Shown: positions 43,575-52,506, numbered from the stretch's first letter. The stretch: 64,000 bases of DNA from Sneathiella marina (GCF_023746535.1 NZ_CP098747.1:2874501-2938500); one strand, 5' to 3'. Translations and numbers: made by a program. The notes: generated by a model from the letters alone, not told the origin.

Positions 43575-44417
43575 TTATGACCGCATGAGGCTCTCAATTG
43601 CACGAGATGAAAGCCCTGCTTGGCCCAGCTTAAGTAGAAAATCATGAGATAATTCCTGCCTGCTCTTGTCTGGGCGCCAATAGCTCCCGACTTCCTCCAA
43701 TAGTGTCATTCCCATCTCGCAAGCCACAATTTCCTCCTGCGCGTCTCCAATAGCAACGACGGTACCAATATCCCGGTGATAATGCTGATTGTGAAAACTG
43801 TTCATGCGCCCGACAAAATTCGGTAAAATTTCTGTACTAAAATCGGTTATATGCTCGCCTGCATCCAGGATCTTGAACACCTCATTCACGTCCATTAAAT
43901 AAACAGCGCCGTTTGCCAATGTGCCTACAAAATCCTGTGGCTTTTCAACAAACTCAATGACGCACCCCTCCTCATTCAAGGTGACTATCCCACAACTTTT
44001 CGGATCGTCCGTATCGAACGTCATCATTGTCATCGCGCAAGGAGCCGGTCTTGTTTCAAAAGCTTCGTAAAACTGTTGCACGTCAAAGATTGTCAGATTA
44101 TCAGCATGGGCCATCAAAAGCTCGTTGCTCGAAAACTCCTCCCGAAAATGACCAAGTGTACCGGCTGTTCCCAATAATGCAGGCTCATCCAGAAATTTGA
44201 CGATATCCGTGTAGGGGCTGGATAATACATATTCACGGACAAGCGGTGACAAATAGTGAAGATTAATGAAAACCCGGTCTACACCGCCCTGTCTCAGCAT
44301 TTCCAACCAGAGACCGAGAAGTGGACGACCATGAATTGGCATCAGGCATTTTGGAAGGACTGTGGTTAGGGGCTGAAGTCGTGTCCCCAATCCGGCCGCA
44401 AGCAATAACGCCTCCAT
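43575..44417 (-). CDS. sugar-1-phosphate nucleotidyltransferase, HddC/ManC-like
   Basis: A nucleotidyltransferase of 280 residues from MEALLLAAGLGTRLQPLTTV, which carries the GxGTRLxP motif and the PK further on. The start at 44417 lies 10 bases after the upstream gene's stop; an in-frame ATG at 44483 falls inside that gene. HYHRDIGTVVAIGDA resembles the D-I-G-T end of mannose-1-phosphate guanylyltransferases and of HddC, which makes GDP-heptose. Whether it uses GTP, CTP or dTTP cannot be read. Context favours a heptose or related sugar. Confidence 0.8.
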   Translation of the reverse strand: MEALLLAAGLGTRLQPLTTVLPKCLMPIHGRPLLGLWLEMLRQGGVDRVFINLHYLSPLVREYVLSSPYTDIVKFLDEPALLGTAGTLGHFREEFSSNELLMAHADNLTIFDVQQFYEAFETRPAPCAMTMMTFDTDDPKSCGIVTLNEEGCVIEFVEKPQDFVGTLANGAVYLMDVNEVFKILDAGEHITDFSTEILPNFVGRMNSFHNQHYHRDIGTVVAIGDAQEEIVACEMGMTLLEEVGSYWRPDKSRQELSHDFLLKLGQAGLSSRAIESLMRS

Positions 44418-44427
44418 AACGCGTCTC

Positions 44428-45921
44428 CTACCAGATATCCAGCTCATGACGAATACTATCGACACTGAGGGGGCGATTTCCAACGGTTGCTACCTGGCAG
44501 CCCGAAGCCACGGAACCGATATAGGCAGCTTCCCAGATTGTGGCGCCCGCAGCAAGCGCAAGGGAAGCCGTTACCAGCATTGCATCTCCCGCACCGGCAG
44601 GATCTTTTGGCGCATCACAAAAGGCAGGAAGCCGGTCCGTCATCCATTCGCTCTTACCAGGATGCAAGGTCTGGATCAAAGTGCCTTCAGCCCCGAGCGT
44701 GAGAAGAATATGAGACGGGTTACATTTTCTTGCCAGTTTTTCCGCGACACCCACAAGCCCGATATCATGATCCTGAATAGCCAGGCGCGCTTCAATTTCA
44801 GTTGGCTTTAGCAATAACATATCGTGAAAGCGGGAGATATTACCGATCTGTGACGAAGACTGGCTATCGGCAACCATTAAAATGCCTTTCTCCTGGCAGA
44901 GAGAAATCATCCTGTCCACCAGCGACTGCGGCAAAACGCCGTAATTAAAGTCCGAGAATATGACAAGATTAAGCCTATCAGTCTGCTCCTTGAAAAGTTC
45001 AAAGATTTCATCCTGAAGTGTTTCATCAATGGCATGCTGCTTCAGCTTCGAGACCCTAAGGAGGGTTTTGCCGGATGATCTGAATCGTTGTTTCAACGTT
45101 GTCGGCCTGCTTGCATCTCTTGCGATTTTGGCATTGACCCCGTATTCTTCAAATTTCCCAATGCTATCCGTCGCCTCCTGGTCATCCCCACAAACCGTCA
45201 AGTAGGTAGTGTTCGCGCCGAGACCGCTAGCGTGACTGGCAACGATACCAGCCCCACCGATAAATTTTTGCTCCAGAACCGGTGTGACGACAACCGTAGG
45301 GTCTTCTCGAGACAGTCCCAGCACATCGCAAGTAATATATTCGTCGACGATCAGGTCTCCGACTACCAGCACATTCATCTCGTAAAATCGGTCCAGAATG
45401 TCGGTGAAATTTTCAGAACTGATTTGATGCCTGTTAAGATAGTTGTGCGATGTGTTCAAATTGAACAGAGATTTATTGGGATCGCTTTCCGCCCGAATAA
45501 GATCAATAGAGGAAAAGACGGCGTCACCTGAACTGAACAGAAGTTTTCCGCCATATTTCGAGAGAGCTTCAGTTTCTGGATTATGAAGATCCTGATGCTC
45601 TTTACCCTTGATAACAAGTTCAGGGCGGATCAAATCAATTGCTGAAGGCAAGTCTTCGTCCAATAAAAAGGCATAGTCTACGTAGCTAATGGCGACGATA
45701 TTCTCTAACCTCAACTCGGCGGGAACCAGAACTCCAGGCCTTCGGTCTGTATTTACGGTAACGACCAGATAGTCACAGCAATCCGCCGCAAATTTTAACA
45801 AGCGCAAATGCCCGGGATGGACAACATTAAAATTCCCGCTCACCATGCCGATTTTAAAGGATTCGTCCTTATCACTGCGTAGCGCTTCGATCCGAGCTGC
45901 ATGTTCCGTCAAGGTCATCAA
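44428..45921 (-). CDS. bifunctional heptose nucleotidyltransferase-kinase, reversed domain order
   Basis: A 497-residue fusion. Residues 22-150 form a cytidylyltransferase-type domain with GNFNVVHPGHLRLL (His35 and His38), like the C-terminal half of HldE. Residues 170-497 form a PfkB/ribokinase domain ending in DPAGAGDAML, with Asp446 as the likely base, like the N-terminal half of HldE. E. coli HldE has kinase first, so the order is swapped here. Both active sites look intact. It probably phosphorylates and nucleotidylates a heptose or similar sugar. It abuts the upstream alcohol dehydrogenase gene. Confidence 0.8.
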   Translation of the reverse strand: MMTLTEHAARIEALRSDKDESFKIGMVSGNFNVVHPGHLRLLKFAADCCDYLVVTVNTDRRPGVLVPAELRLENIVAISYVDYAFLLDEDLPSAIDLIRPELVIKGKEHQDLHNPETEALSKYGGKLLFSSGDAVFSSIDLIRAESDPNKSLFNLNTSHNYLNRHQISSENFTDILDRFYEMNVLVVGDLIVDEYITCDVLGLSREDPTVVVTPVLEQKFIGGAGIVASHASGLGANTTYLTVCGDDQEATDSIGKFEEYGVNAKIARDASRPTTLKQRFRSSGKTLLRVSKLKQHAIDETLQDEIFELFKEQTDRLNLVIFSDFNYGVLPQSLVDRMISLCQEKGILMVADSQSSSQIGNISRFHDMLLLKPTEIEARLAIQDHDIGLVGVAEKLARKCNPSHILLTLGAEGTLIQTLHPGKSEWMTDRLPAFCDAPKDPAGAGDAMLVTASLALAAGATIWEAAYIGSVASGCQVATVGNRPLSVDSIRHELDIW

Positions 45922-46974
45922 TTATTTTCCATTAAGTGCAGGATTTATTTCAATTAAAGGTCGCATTACCACACCGGCTTCCAGATCATCAAGAGCCTCG
46001 TTAATGGATTCGAGATCATATCTTTTCGTAATCATACTTTCCAAAGGTAAAGTATTCTGAACGGACATCTTGTAGAATTTTAACAGGTCTTCGTCTGGCT
46101 TAGTATCCCCGCCCCAGCTGCCCTTGATGTTTTTTCCGTTTACCAACTCAAACGGGTCAAGCGAAATCATCTGACCGGCTTCAGGATGAGAAGCAAAGAC
46201 ACACTGGCCGCCCTTACGCCTTGTTGCCTCAAAGGCAAGTTCGATAGTTGATGTTCGCCCAGCCGCATCAATACAAAAATCGGCACCTTGCCCATTTGTT
46301 AAGGCCAAAATCTGCTCAACTACATCATTTCGAGACCCGTCGATTACATGTGAAGCGCCCAGCGCCGTTGCGACTTTCAGCTTTTCTGACCGAACGTCGA
46401 CAGCAATTAGTTTTTGGGGGTTACGGCATTTTGCGTACATGAGCGATATAGCACCAATTCCCCCAACTCCGATAATGACGACAGAATGGTGAGACTCGAT
46501 TTCAATCTCATTTAGCACCATCCCCGCTCCAGTTGGAACCGCACAACCAAACAGAACACCAAGATCCATAGGCAGTCCAACAGGCAGCTTAGTCAGTCGG
46601 TTTTCGGATACAATTGTTCGTTCGCTAAATGTCGTAATTCCGCCTGAATTTATTGCTGTGCCATTCCAATCATAGATAGCCCCCGGCACATCCATGCCGT
46701 CGCCTTTTATCCAGCCGAGGATGACCTTGTCCCCCGGCATAACCTTACTAACATTATCTCCAACCGCCCTGACAACACCTGTTGCCTCGTGACCAAGCAT
46801 ATGAGGTAGGAACCTGTCTTCACCTCGCCTCCCACGAACCTCCATAAGCTGGCTATGGCAAACACCACTATATGCTATCTCAACCTCAACCTGCCCGGGA
46901 AGAAGTCGGGGTAATTTGATGTTATCAAGAATGCAGAGAGGCTTATTGATTTTGAAAAGAACAGCTGCTTTCAT
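45922..46974 (-). CDS. medium-chain alcohol dehydrogenase-like oxidoreductase
   Basis: A zinc-type MDR of 350 residues from MKAAVLFKINKPLC. The catalytic zinc ligands C39 and H62 (with E63) are present, and a third near FGCAVPTGAG. The nucleotide motif is GVGGIGAISL. The lobe that normally carries four cysteines for structural zinc is replaced by LGWIKGDGMDVPGAIYDWNG, which has none. This suggests a structural-zinc-free subtype. It is the first gene of the long minus-strand sugar operon. The substrate may be a sugar alcohol or keto sugar. Confidence 0.8.
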   Translation of the reverse strand: MKAAVLFKINKPLCILDNIKLPRLLPGQVEVEIAYSGVCHSQLMEVRGRRGEDRFLPHMLGHEATGVVRAVGDNVSKVMPGDKVILGWIKGDGMDVPGAIYDWNGTAINSGGITTFSERTIVSENRLTKLPVGLPMDLGVLFGCAVPTGAGMVLNEIEIESHHSVVIIGVGGIGAISLMYAKCRNPQKLIAVDVRSEKLKVATALGASHVIDGSRNDVVEQILALTNGQGADFCIDAAGRTSTIELAFEATRRKGGQCVFASHPEAGQMISLDPFELVNGKNIKGSWGGDTKPDEDLLKFYKMSVQNTLPLESMITKRYDLESINEALDDLEAGVVMRPLIEINPALNGK

Positions 46975-47316
46975 TCCGGTAATCACTTATCCTTGGCGTC
47001 ATATGGTTCACGAGATCTAAATAAAAATGGCGCAACAACATAGCAGCAAGATCCACCATGTTAATGCAAAAAAATATAAGCCGAGGTTATTATTTATAGA
47101 CGGGGTTCGTTTGGCAAATATAATAATTTCTTGGATTTTCGTGAAATCGATGGACGGGCTGAATAAGTTGGCTAATCATATCTGTGCCCCGAATCTGGCA
47201 CAATTACCCACAAAAACAGCTATAACCCCTGAGTATCAATGATATTCAATTCCTTAAAACTCCTTATTCTCTTTATTGTTGAGGCACCTCACCTATCCTG
47301 ACCAATCAGTTTCATA

Positions 47317-47363
47317 TGATTTGTAATCCTCGGGTCCTGAGTTCTACTCTTAGTGGCACCTCC
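47317..47363 (+). pseudogene. decayed tRNA-Thr 3' half, right att-like repeat
   Basis: It begins TGATTTGTAATC, the same as the tRNA-Thr anticodon arm, then matches the variable loop and T-arm. 36 of 41 bases (47317-47357) equal 25315-25355. After a 3-base deletion it ends in CACC rather than CACCA. The 5' half of the tRNA is absent. This is the classic scar of an element that inserted into a tRNA gene and restored its 3' end on the other side. Confidence 0.65.
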
Positions 47364-47367
47364 ACAT

Positions 47368-47400
47368 AAGCCCTTGAAGAAATTTTGTTTTCGAGGGCTT
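47368..47400 (+). terminator. hairpin after the tRNA-Thr relic
   Basis: AAGCCCTTGAA pairs with TTCGAGGGCTT over 11 bp (one G-T). It lies right after the tRNA relic, as a tRNA terminator would, which supports the relic being the original chromosomal tRNA end. The T-tract is weak. Confidence 0.5.
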
Positions 47401-47691
47401 ATCTGTTTCTGGGCGACTATAACTTGCAAGACAATTGTGAGAGGAAACGCGCGCTTCCTTGATGACGATTATGTAGATCTGGATATCCGGTAGAAGTCCG
47501 TCCTATAGAAACGGCCACCCTTCAATCTTCACCACCCTAGCCTTTGTCGTGTATATTGTGTAAATCAGTGATTGGATCTCTTAAAATCTACATGAGGAAG
47601 AAGTCCCCGACAGACAGTTTTTCAGCAAATGGAAAACTACTTCTGACTCGAAATACATAAACCTGCCGCTTAAAGAAGTAAGGAAAAGAAA

Positions 47692-48903
47692 ATGCTAAAA
47701 GAAGTCGTAATTTGTGAACCAGTTCGCACACCGGTTGGTCGTTTTGGCGGCCAATTCAAGGATCTACAAGCGCATGAGCTTGGGCGCATAGCCATCAACG
47801 GTTTGCTTTCTCGTTGCGAAGGATTGGCTGAACGTGTCGAGGATGTAATCTTTGCCCAGTGTTATCCGTCGATGGATGCTCCGGCGGTTGGTCGCGTGGT
47901 AGGTCTTGATGCCGGGCTGCCAATCGGGATAGGTGGTTATCAGCTGGACCGTCGTTGCGGTTCCGGCCTTCAGGCTATCATCAACTCGGTTATGCAGGTT
48001 GCAACCGGTGGATCATCTTTGGTGATAGCTGGTGGCGCTGAATCCATGTCCAACGCCCCGTTTTATTCAACTTCAGGAAGATGGGGGGTCAAGGGGACAT
48101 CGCTGGAATTTCATGATGCACTGGCACGTGGCCGTGTCACAGCAGGTGGCATTAATTTTCCTGTTACCGGCGGCATGCTGGAAACAGCAGAAAATTTGCG
48201 CCGCAGTCACAATGTTCCGCGAGAGGAGCAAGATCGCTTTGCAGTAGAATCCCATCGCCGAGCGGTGGCCGCACAGGAAGCCGGACGTTTTGACGATGAG
48301 ATTATTCCGGTGACTGTTTCCTCCCGTAAAGGCGACACTGTCTATGCCAAAGATGAACATCCCCGCCCGGAAGCAACGGTTGAAGGATTGGCCAAGCTTC
48401 GTCCCATTCTCGGAAAGAGTGACCCTGACTCGACCGTCACGGCTGGAAATGCAAGCGGACAGAATGACGGCGCCTCAGCCTGCGTCGTCACAACACGCGC
48501 ACTTGCCGATGAATTAGGCCTGAAACCTTATGGACGCATGGTAAGTTGGAGTGTCGCTGGAGTTGGACCTGAAATAATGGGTATTGGGCCAGTGCCGGCA
48601 ACCATTAAAGCGCTTGAGCGGGCGGAGCTCAATCTGAAGGATATTGATCTTATTGAATTAAACGAGGCGTTTGCAGCGCAAGTTTTAGCCTGTACACGTG
48701 ACTGGAATTTAACGGAATCTGATTTCGAACGGATGAACGTTAATGGTTCCGGAATTTCTCTTGGTCACCCGGTTGGGGCGACAGGAGGGCGTATTCTTGC
48801 CACTTTGCTTCGGGAAATGGATCGACGCAATGTGAAATACGGACTGGAAACCATGTGTATTGGTGGCGGTCAGGGTTTGGCCGCGATTTTTGAACGGGCC
48901 TGA
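47692..48903 (+). CDS. acetyl-CoA acetyltransferase (thiolase)
   Basis: A thiolase of 403 residues. The acyl-accepting cysteine is C89 in DRRCGSG, the His is H359 in SLGHPVGATG and the second cysteine is C389 in MCIGGGQG. LNEAFAAQ is also present. All positions are in place for a working enzyme that condenses or cleaves acyl-CoA. It starts after AAGGAAAAGAAA. It is outside the island and upstream of pqqB, separated by a hairpin. Whether it is biosynthetic or degradative is not visible. Confidence 0.92.
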   Translation: MLKEVVICEPVRTPVGRFGGQFKDLQAHELGRIAINGLLSRCEGLAERVEDVIFAQCYPSMDAPAVGRVVGLDAGLPIGIGGYQLDRRCGSGLQAIINSVMQVATGGSSLVIAGGAESMSNAPFYSTSGRWGVKGTSLEFHDALARGRVTAGGINFPVTGGMLETAENLRRSHNVPREEQDRFAVESHRRAVAAQEAGRFDDEIIPVTVSSRKGDTVYAKDEHPRPEATVEGLAKLRPILGKSDPDSTVTAGNASGQNDGASACVVTTRALADELGLKPYGRMVSWSVAGVGPEIMGIGPVPATIKALERAELNLKDIDLIELNEAFAAQVLACTRDWNLTESDFERMNVNGSGISLGHPVGATGGRILATLLREMDRRNVKYGLETMCIGGGQGLAAIFERA

Positions 48904-48927
48904 CAAAAAGCAACCTATCGTCTTCGA

Positions 48928-48968
48928 TCCGACAGGTCGCTATTTTCCTCTGACAGCGGCCTGTCGGA
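48928..48968 (+). terminator. stem-loop after the thiolase
   Basis: TCCGACAGGTCGC pairs with GCGGCCTGTCGGA over 13 positions (one T-G) with a 15-base loop, 25 bases after the thiolase stop. No T-run follows, so it may stabilise or only partly terminate. It separates the thiolase from the PQQ genes. Confidence 0.5.
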
Positions 48969-49012
48969 CGTTCATGTGATACCATCTCATACTGCACAAA
49001 TTATATAATATT

Positions 49013-49041
49013 TTGCTGCTGCTCGCAGGTGTAGGCTATAG
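49013..49041 (+). promoter_or_regulatory. possible promoter of the pqq operon
   Basis: TTGCTG (49013-49018) and CTATAG (49036-49041) are 17 bases apart, about 45 bases before the pqqB start. The match is moderate and no regulator site was recognised. Confidence 0.35.
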
Positions 49042-49084
49042 TCTTTTCCGGGGATTAAACTCGAAATAGAAATGTAGACTCAAA

Positions 49085-50023
49085 TTGGATATTATTGTTT
49101 TAGGTGCCGCTGCAGGCGGCGGTTTTCCACAATGGAACTGTAACTGTTCCGTCTGTGCAATGGCCCGTCAATTTCCCGACAAAGCCGTACCCAGAACCCA
49201 GTCTTCCCTTGCGATCAATATTGATGGTACTGGACAAAAATGGGTACTGCTCAATGCCTCTCCAGATTTGAGGCAGCAAATAAACGAAAACAGACAGCTT
49301 TGGCCTGACACGACAAGCAGCCGAGGAACAGGCATCGCAGGTACGATTTTAACGAACGGTGATGTGGATCATATTTGCGGATTGGTAAATTTGCGCGAAA
49401 GTCAGAAATTAAACCTATACGCTACACAGCGAATACTGACAGCATTGTCCAATAATACGGTATTTGATGTATTGAATCCGAAATTTGTCGAGCGTCACAA
49501 GATCATGCTGGATGAAGCCTTCATGCCACTTGACCCCGATGGGGGCGAAACAAATATTTCCATTCTTCCCTTTGCAGTACCTGGTAAAGTCGCGCTCTAT
49601 CTAGAAGATGAAAAGTCAGGTGATAATTTTGGAAGTCGGCCTGAAGATACAATTGGACTTGAAATACGATCTCTGTCAACAAATCGAAAGTTCTTTTATG
49701 TTCCAGGCTGCGCCGCGATGACACCAGACCTTGCCAATCGTCTACGAGATGCCGAACTTGTGTTCTTTGACGGCACTCTTTGGCGAGATGAGGAAATGAT
49801 AGACGCTGGTGTCGGCATAAAAACTGGAAAACGTATGGGCCATATGAGTATGTCTGGCTCGGAAGGGTCGCTGGCCGCCTTTGCCAATCTGAACATAAAG
49901 AGAAAAATATTTGTTCATATCAACAACACCAACCCGGTTCTGATTGAAAATTCGGACGAGAGACGAGAAGCCGAAACTGCAGGCTGGGAAATTAGTTTCG
50001 ACGGAATGGAAATAAAAATATGA
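49085..50023 (+). CDS. pqqB: PQQ biosynthesis protein PqqB
   Basis: PqqB, 312 residues, a metallo-beta-lactamase-fold protein that acts on the tyrosine of the PqqA-derived precursor. It opens with IIVLGAAAGGGFPQWNCNCS, the family signature, with the metal-binding stretch NGDVDHICGL. The start is a TTG at 49085. It overlaps pqqC by four bases. All features are normal for the family. Confidence 0.95.
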   Translation: MDIIVLGAAAGGGFPQWNCNCSVCAMARQFPDKAVPRTQSSLAINIDGTGQKWVLLNASPDLRQQINENRQLWPDTTSSRGTGIAGTILTNGDVDHICGLVNLRESQKLNLYATQRILTALSNNTVFDVLNPKFVERHKIMLDEAFMPLDPDGGETNISILPFAVPGKVALYLEDEKSGDNFGSRPEDTIGLEIRSLSTNRKFFYVPGCAAMTPDLANRLRDAELVFFDGTLWRDEEMIDAGVGIKTGKRMGHMSMSGSEGSLAAFANLNIKRKIFVHINNTNPVLIENSDERREAETAGWEISFDGMEIKI

Positions 50024-50781
50024 GTGGAGCATCGGCGGCGACAACTAAAATTACTGAAGCGTTGAGCGCCGACGACCTGGAAGCACGTCTGTACGAAATT
50101 GGGGCGGAGCGTTATCATAATTTACACCCTTTTCACGAACTCCTGCATACAGGTGCTTTAAGTCGCGGACAGGTGCAAGCCTGGGCCCTCAACCGATATT
50201 GCTATCAGGCCGCCATCCCGATGAAAGATGCCTCCCTCATGGGTCGTATTGAGGATCGAGAATTACGGAAACAATGGCTGCACCGCGTGACTGACCATGA
50301 CGGATACGATGAGGACGAGGGCGGTATTATGCGTTGGCTTATTTTGACGGATGGGCTCGGTCTTGATCGGGAGTATGTCATTTCTCGCGAAGGCGCCCTG
50401 CCTGCTGTCCGTTTTGCTGTTGAGGCCTATATACGATACGTTCGCGAACAGCCATTGCTACAGGCGATTGCCTCTTCCCTGACTGAATTATTCGCACCGA
50501 AAATCCATCGCGACCGGATTGCAGGCATGCTCAAAAATTATGATTTCATCGATGATAAACTAATGAGTTATGGAACGCGGCGCCTCAATCAGGCACCTGT
50601 TGACGCGGAATTCGCTTTGAAATATGTACGACAAAATGCTGTACGGGCAGATCAGCAACAGCAAGTCGTCGACGCCCTGCTTTTCAAATTAAACGTACTT
50701 TGGATCCAGCTTGATGCCCTCCATCTGGCCTATGTCGAACCCAAATTGATCCCTCCCGGAGCATTCCAGCCCGAGGAGTAG
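50020..50781 (+). CDS. pqqC: pyrroloquinoline-quinone synthase PqqC
   Basis: PqqC, 253 residues, catalyses the last ring closure and eight-electron oxidation to PQQ without a metal. The sequence YHNLHPFHELLHTGALSRGQ and ALNRYCYQAAIPMKDASLM match the family active-site helices. It overlaps pqqB by four bases (ATGA). Length and order B-C are typical. Confidence 0.96.
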   Translation: MSGASAATTKITEALSADDLEARLYEIGAERYHNLHPFHELLHTGALSRGQVQAWALNRYCYQAAIPMKDASLMGRIEDRELRKQWLHRVTDHDGYDEDEGGIMRWLILTDGLGLDREYVISREGALPAVRFAVEAYIRYVREQPLLQAIASSLTELFAPKIHRDRIAGMLKNYDFIDDKLMSYGTRRLNQAPVDAEFALKYVRQNAVRADQQQQVVDALLFKLNVLWIQLDALHLAYVEPKLIPPGAFQPEE

Positions 50782-50928
50782 CCCAAAAGGACAAATACTA
50801 AATAATGCTTATTCGCAGTTCCGAAGGAAAAACAAGATTTCAACAGAGCTAATATCATTGTTGATTAATGTAAGATTTGCGCTTAGGGTTGAGACACCAT
50901 AGTAAAATAAAAGATTTGGGAGATAAAA

Positions 50929-51006
50929 ATGAGCTGGAATAAACCCAAAATTGTTGAGATTGCCGTTGGCATGGAAATCAATTGTTACGCTTGCGCTGAA
51001 GACTAA
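50929..51006 (+). CDS. pqqA: PQQ precursor peptide PqqA
   Basis: A 25-residue peptide, MSWNKPKIVEIAVGMEINCY followed by ACAED, too short for ordinary gene finding. Glu16 and Tyr20 (E-I-N-C-Y) are the pair cross-linked by PqqE to form the PQQ backbone. A strong ribosome site GGGAGA precedes the ATG. It lies after pqqC instead of before pqqB and is followed by a hairpin (51041-51070). Two cysteines (C19 and C22) around Tyr20 are uncommon. Confidence 0.9.
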   Translation: MSWNKPKIVEIAVGMEINCYACAED

Positions 51007-51040
51007 TAAAACATTAGTGGAGACCGCGACTGATAGTGCG

Positions 51041-51072
51041 CGCTAGAAACAAGGTTTCTGGCGGGTTTTTCC
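51041..51072 (+). terminator. attenuator after pqqA
   Basis: CGCTAGAAAC pairs with GTTTCTGGCG over 10 bp (one T-G) across AAG, then GGTTTTTCC. It lies 35 bases after the pqqA stop. A hairpin at this place would leave more pqqA transcript than pqqDE transcript, as known for pqqA in other bacteria. Confidence 0.7.
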
Positions 51073-51087
51073 TGTGAGGTGATCAGA

Positions 51088-51369
51088 TTGAATTCTGCCG
51101 ATATTACCAATGACAGTTGCCCGAAACTCGCGGCAGGTGTCCGGCTGAAATTCGATGATACAAGAAAAAGCTGGATGATACTCGCTCCCGAGCGGGTATT
51201 TATGCTGGACGAAATTGCCGGAGAGATTTTATTGGGATGCGACGGCAAAAACTTTTCCGAGCTCATTGATTTTCTGCTTATCAAGTTTGACGCACCGAGA
51301 CCTGAGATCGAAGAGGACGTCAAGGAGGTTCTTGCCAATCTTGTTGTCAAAGGGGTGCTCGACATATGA
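51088..51369 (+). CDS. pqqD: PQQ biosynthesis chaperone PqqD
   Basis: PqqD, 93 residues, presents the PqqA peptide to PqqE. The pattern LAAGVRLKFDDTRKSWMILA and PERVFMLDEIAGEIL is typical. The start is taken as TTG at 51088, eight bases after GAGG; a GTG at 51079 would sit inside that ribosome site. The stop overlaps the pqqE start by four bases. Confidence 0.9.
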   Translation: MNSADITNDSCPKLAAGVRLKFDDTRKSWMILAPERVFMLDEIAGEILLGCDGKNFSELIDFLLIKFDAPRPEIEEDVKEVLANLVVKGVLDI

Positions 51370-52499
51370 TCAAGATTGATCCACCGCTCGCTCTATTGGC
51401 AGAACTGACCCATCGTTGCCCACTCAGCTGCCCATATTGCTCAAACCCCTTGGAAATGGATGCAAGAGCGGCCGAACTGGATACAGAATCCTGGTGTCGT
51501 GTCCTGACAGAAGCGAAAGAAATTGGGGCATTGCAAGTACATTTTTCAGGTGGTGAGCCTACCTTACGACCAGATCTGGTTGACCTAATCGAACATGCAG
51601 ACAAAATCGGTCTCTATTGTAATTTGATTACTGCCGCTGTGTCTTTGACCGAAAAACGGCTGGATAGTTTAAAAAACGCTGGTCTGGCGCATGTTCAGAT
51701 AAGCTTTCAGGGAACGGACACAGTAATTGCGGATCGGATCGCTGGATATGAGGGAGCGTTTGAACGCAAAACAAAAGCTGCCGCACGCGTTATCAATGCG
51801 GGTCTCGCCCTAACGCTAAACGCTGTGATAAATAGACATAATGTTGAGCAACTTCCGAATTTTTTTAAAATGGCGGCTCTTATGAAAGCCCGACGTCTGG
51901 AAGTAGCGCATGTTCAGTATTATGGTTGGGCTCTGAAAAACCGGGCAGCGCTTTTACCCAGCAAAACGCAGGTTGAGCGGACAACACAGCTGGTTGAAGA
52001 GGCACGCCGAAAATATGAGGGTACCATGGTGATCGATTATGTTGTTCCCGATTACTATGCTCGACGACCGAAAAGCTGCATGAACGGATGGGCCCGACGA
52101 TTTTTCAATATTACACCAGCTGGGAAAGTGTTGCCTTGTCACGCGGCGGAAACCATACCGCATTTGTCATTTCCAACAGTCCATGACGGCTCTCTATCTG
52201 ACATATGGCATAATGATCCTGCATTTAATGCTTATCGTGGTACAGACTGGATGCCGGAAACCTGCCAGAAATGCGATAACCGGGAAATTGACTGGGGCGG
52301 CTGTCGCTGTCAGGCAATGGCATTAACAGGTGACGCCGCGAATATGGATCCGGTTTGCGAACTATCTCCGTTTAAGGATAAAGTCCTGGAGGTTGCGAGA
52401 AACGATGCTGACGGGCAAGCTGCTGATTTCATTTATCGAGTATCACCTGGTTTTTCAGAACATAACGTTTCCGACAGCCCTGATAGAAAAACGGACTAA
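51366..52499 (+). CDS. pqqE: PqqA peptide cyclase, radical SAM PqqE
   Basis: PqqE, 377 residues, a radical SAM enzyme that links Glu and Tyr of PqqA. The SAM-cluster cysteines are C18, C22 and C25 in HRCPLSCPYC. The C-terminal SPASM region has CHAAETIP, then TCQKCDNREIDWGGCRCQA, then a late PVCEL, which supply the auxiliary iron-sulfur clusters. It overlaps pqqD by four bases. No pqqF-type protease is in the window. Confidence 0.96.
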   Translation: MIKIDPPLALLAELTHRCPLSCPYCSNPLEMDARAAELDTESWCRVLTEAKEIGALQVHFSGGEPTLRPDLVDLIEHADKIGLYCNLITAAVSLTEKRLDSLKNAGLAHVQISFQGTDTVIADRIAGYEGAFERKTKAAARVINAGLALTLNAVINRHNVEQLPNFFKMAALMKARRLEVAHVQYYGWALKNRAALLPSKTQVERTTQLVEEARRKYEGTMVIDYVVPDYYARRPKSCMNGWARRFFNITPAGKVLPCHAAETIPHLSFPTVHDGSLSDIWHNDPAFNAYRGTDWMPETCQKCDNREIDWGGCRCQAMALTGDAANMDPVCELSPFKDKVLEVARNDADGQAADFIYRVSPGFSEHNVSDSPDRKTD

Positions 52500-52506
52500 T
52501 AATTCC

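Larger units (their letters stand above)
46987..47691. other. 705-base gap at the right edge of the island
   Basis: No convincing gene. A 71-codon plus frame (47027-47242, MAQQHSSKIHHVNAKKYKPR) is AT-rich and unrecognised, so I do not call it. The gap holds the tRNA-Thr relic (47317-47363) and a hairpin (47368-47400). The last 290 bases before the thiolase are AT-rich. Their only clear signal is the ribosome-binding site AAGGAAAAGAAA before the ATG. Confidence 0.5.

Noticed and set aside
47027-47242. 71-codon frame in the gap right of the island
   Set aside because: Short, AT-rich, unrecognised, and without a clear ribosome site.
52330-52506. Longer start for the NitT/TauT binding protein
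   Set aside because: It overlaps pqqE and would bury the signal peptide. The ATG at 52507 begins with the signal.
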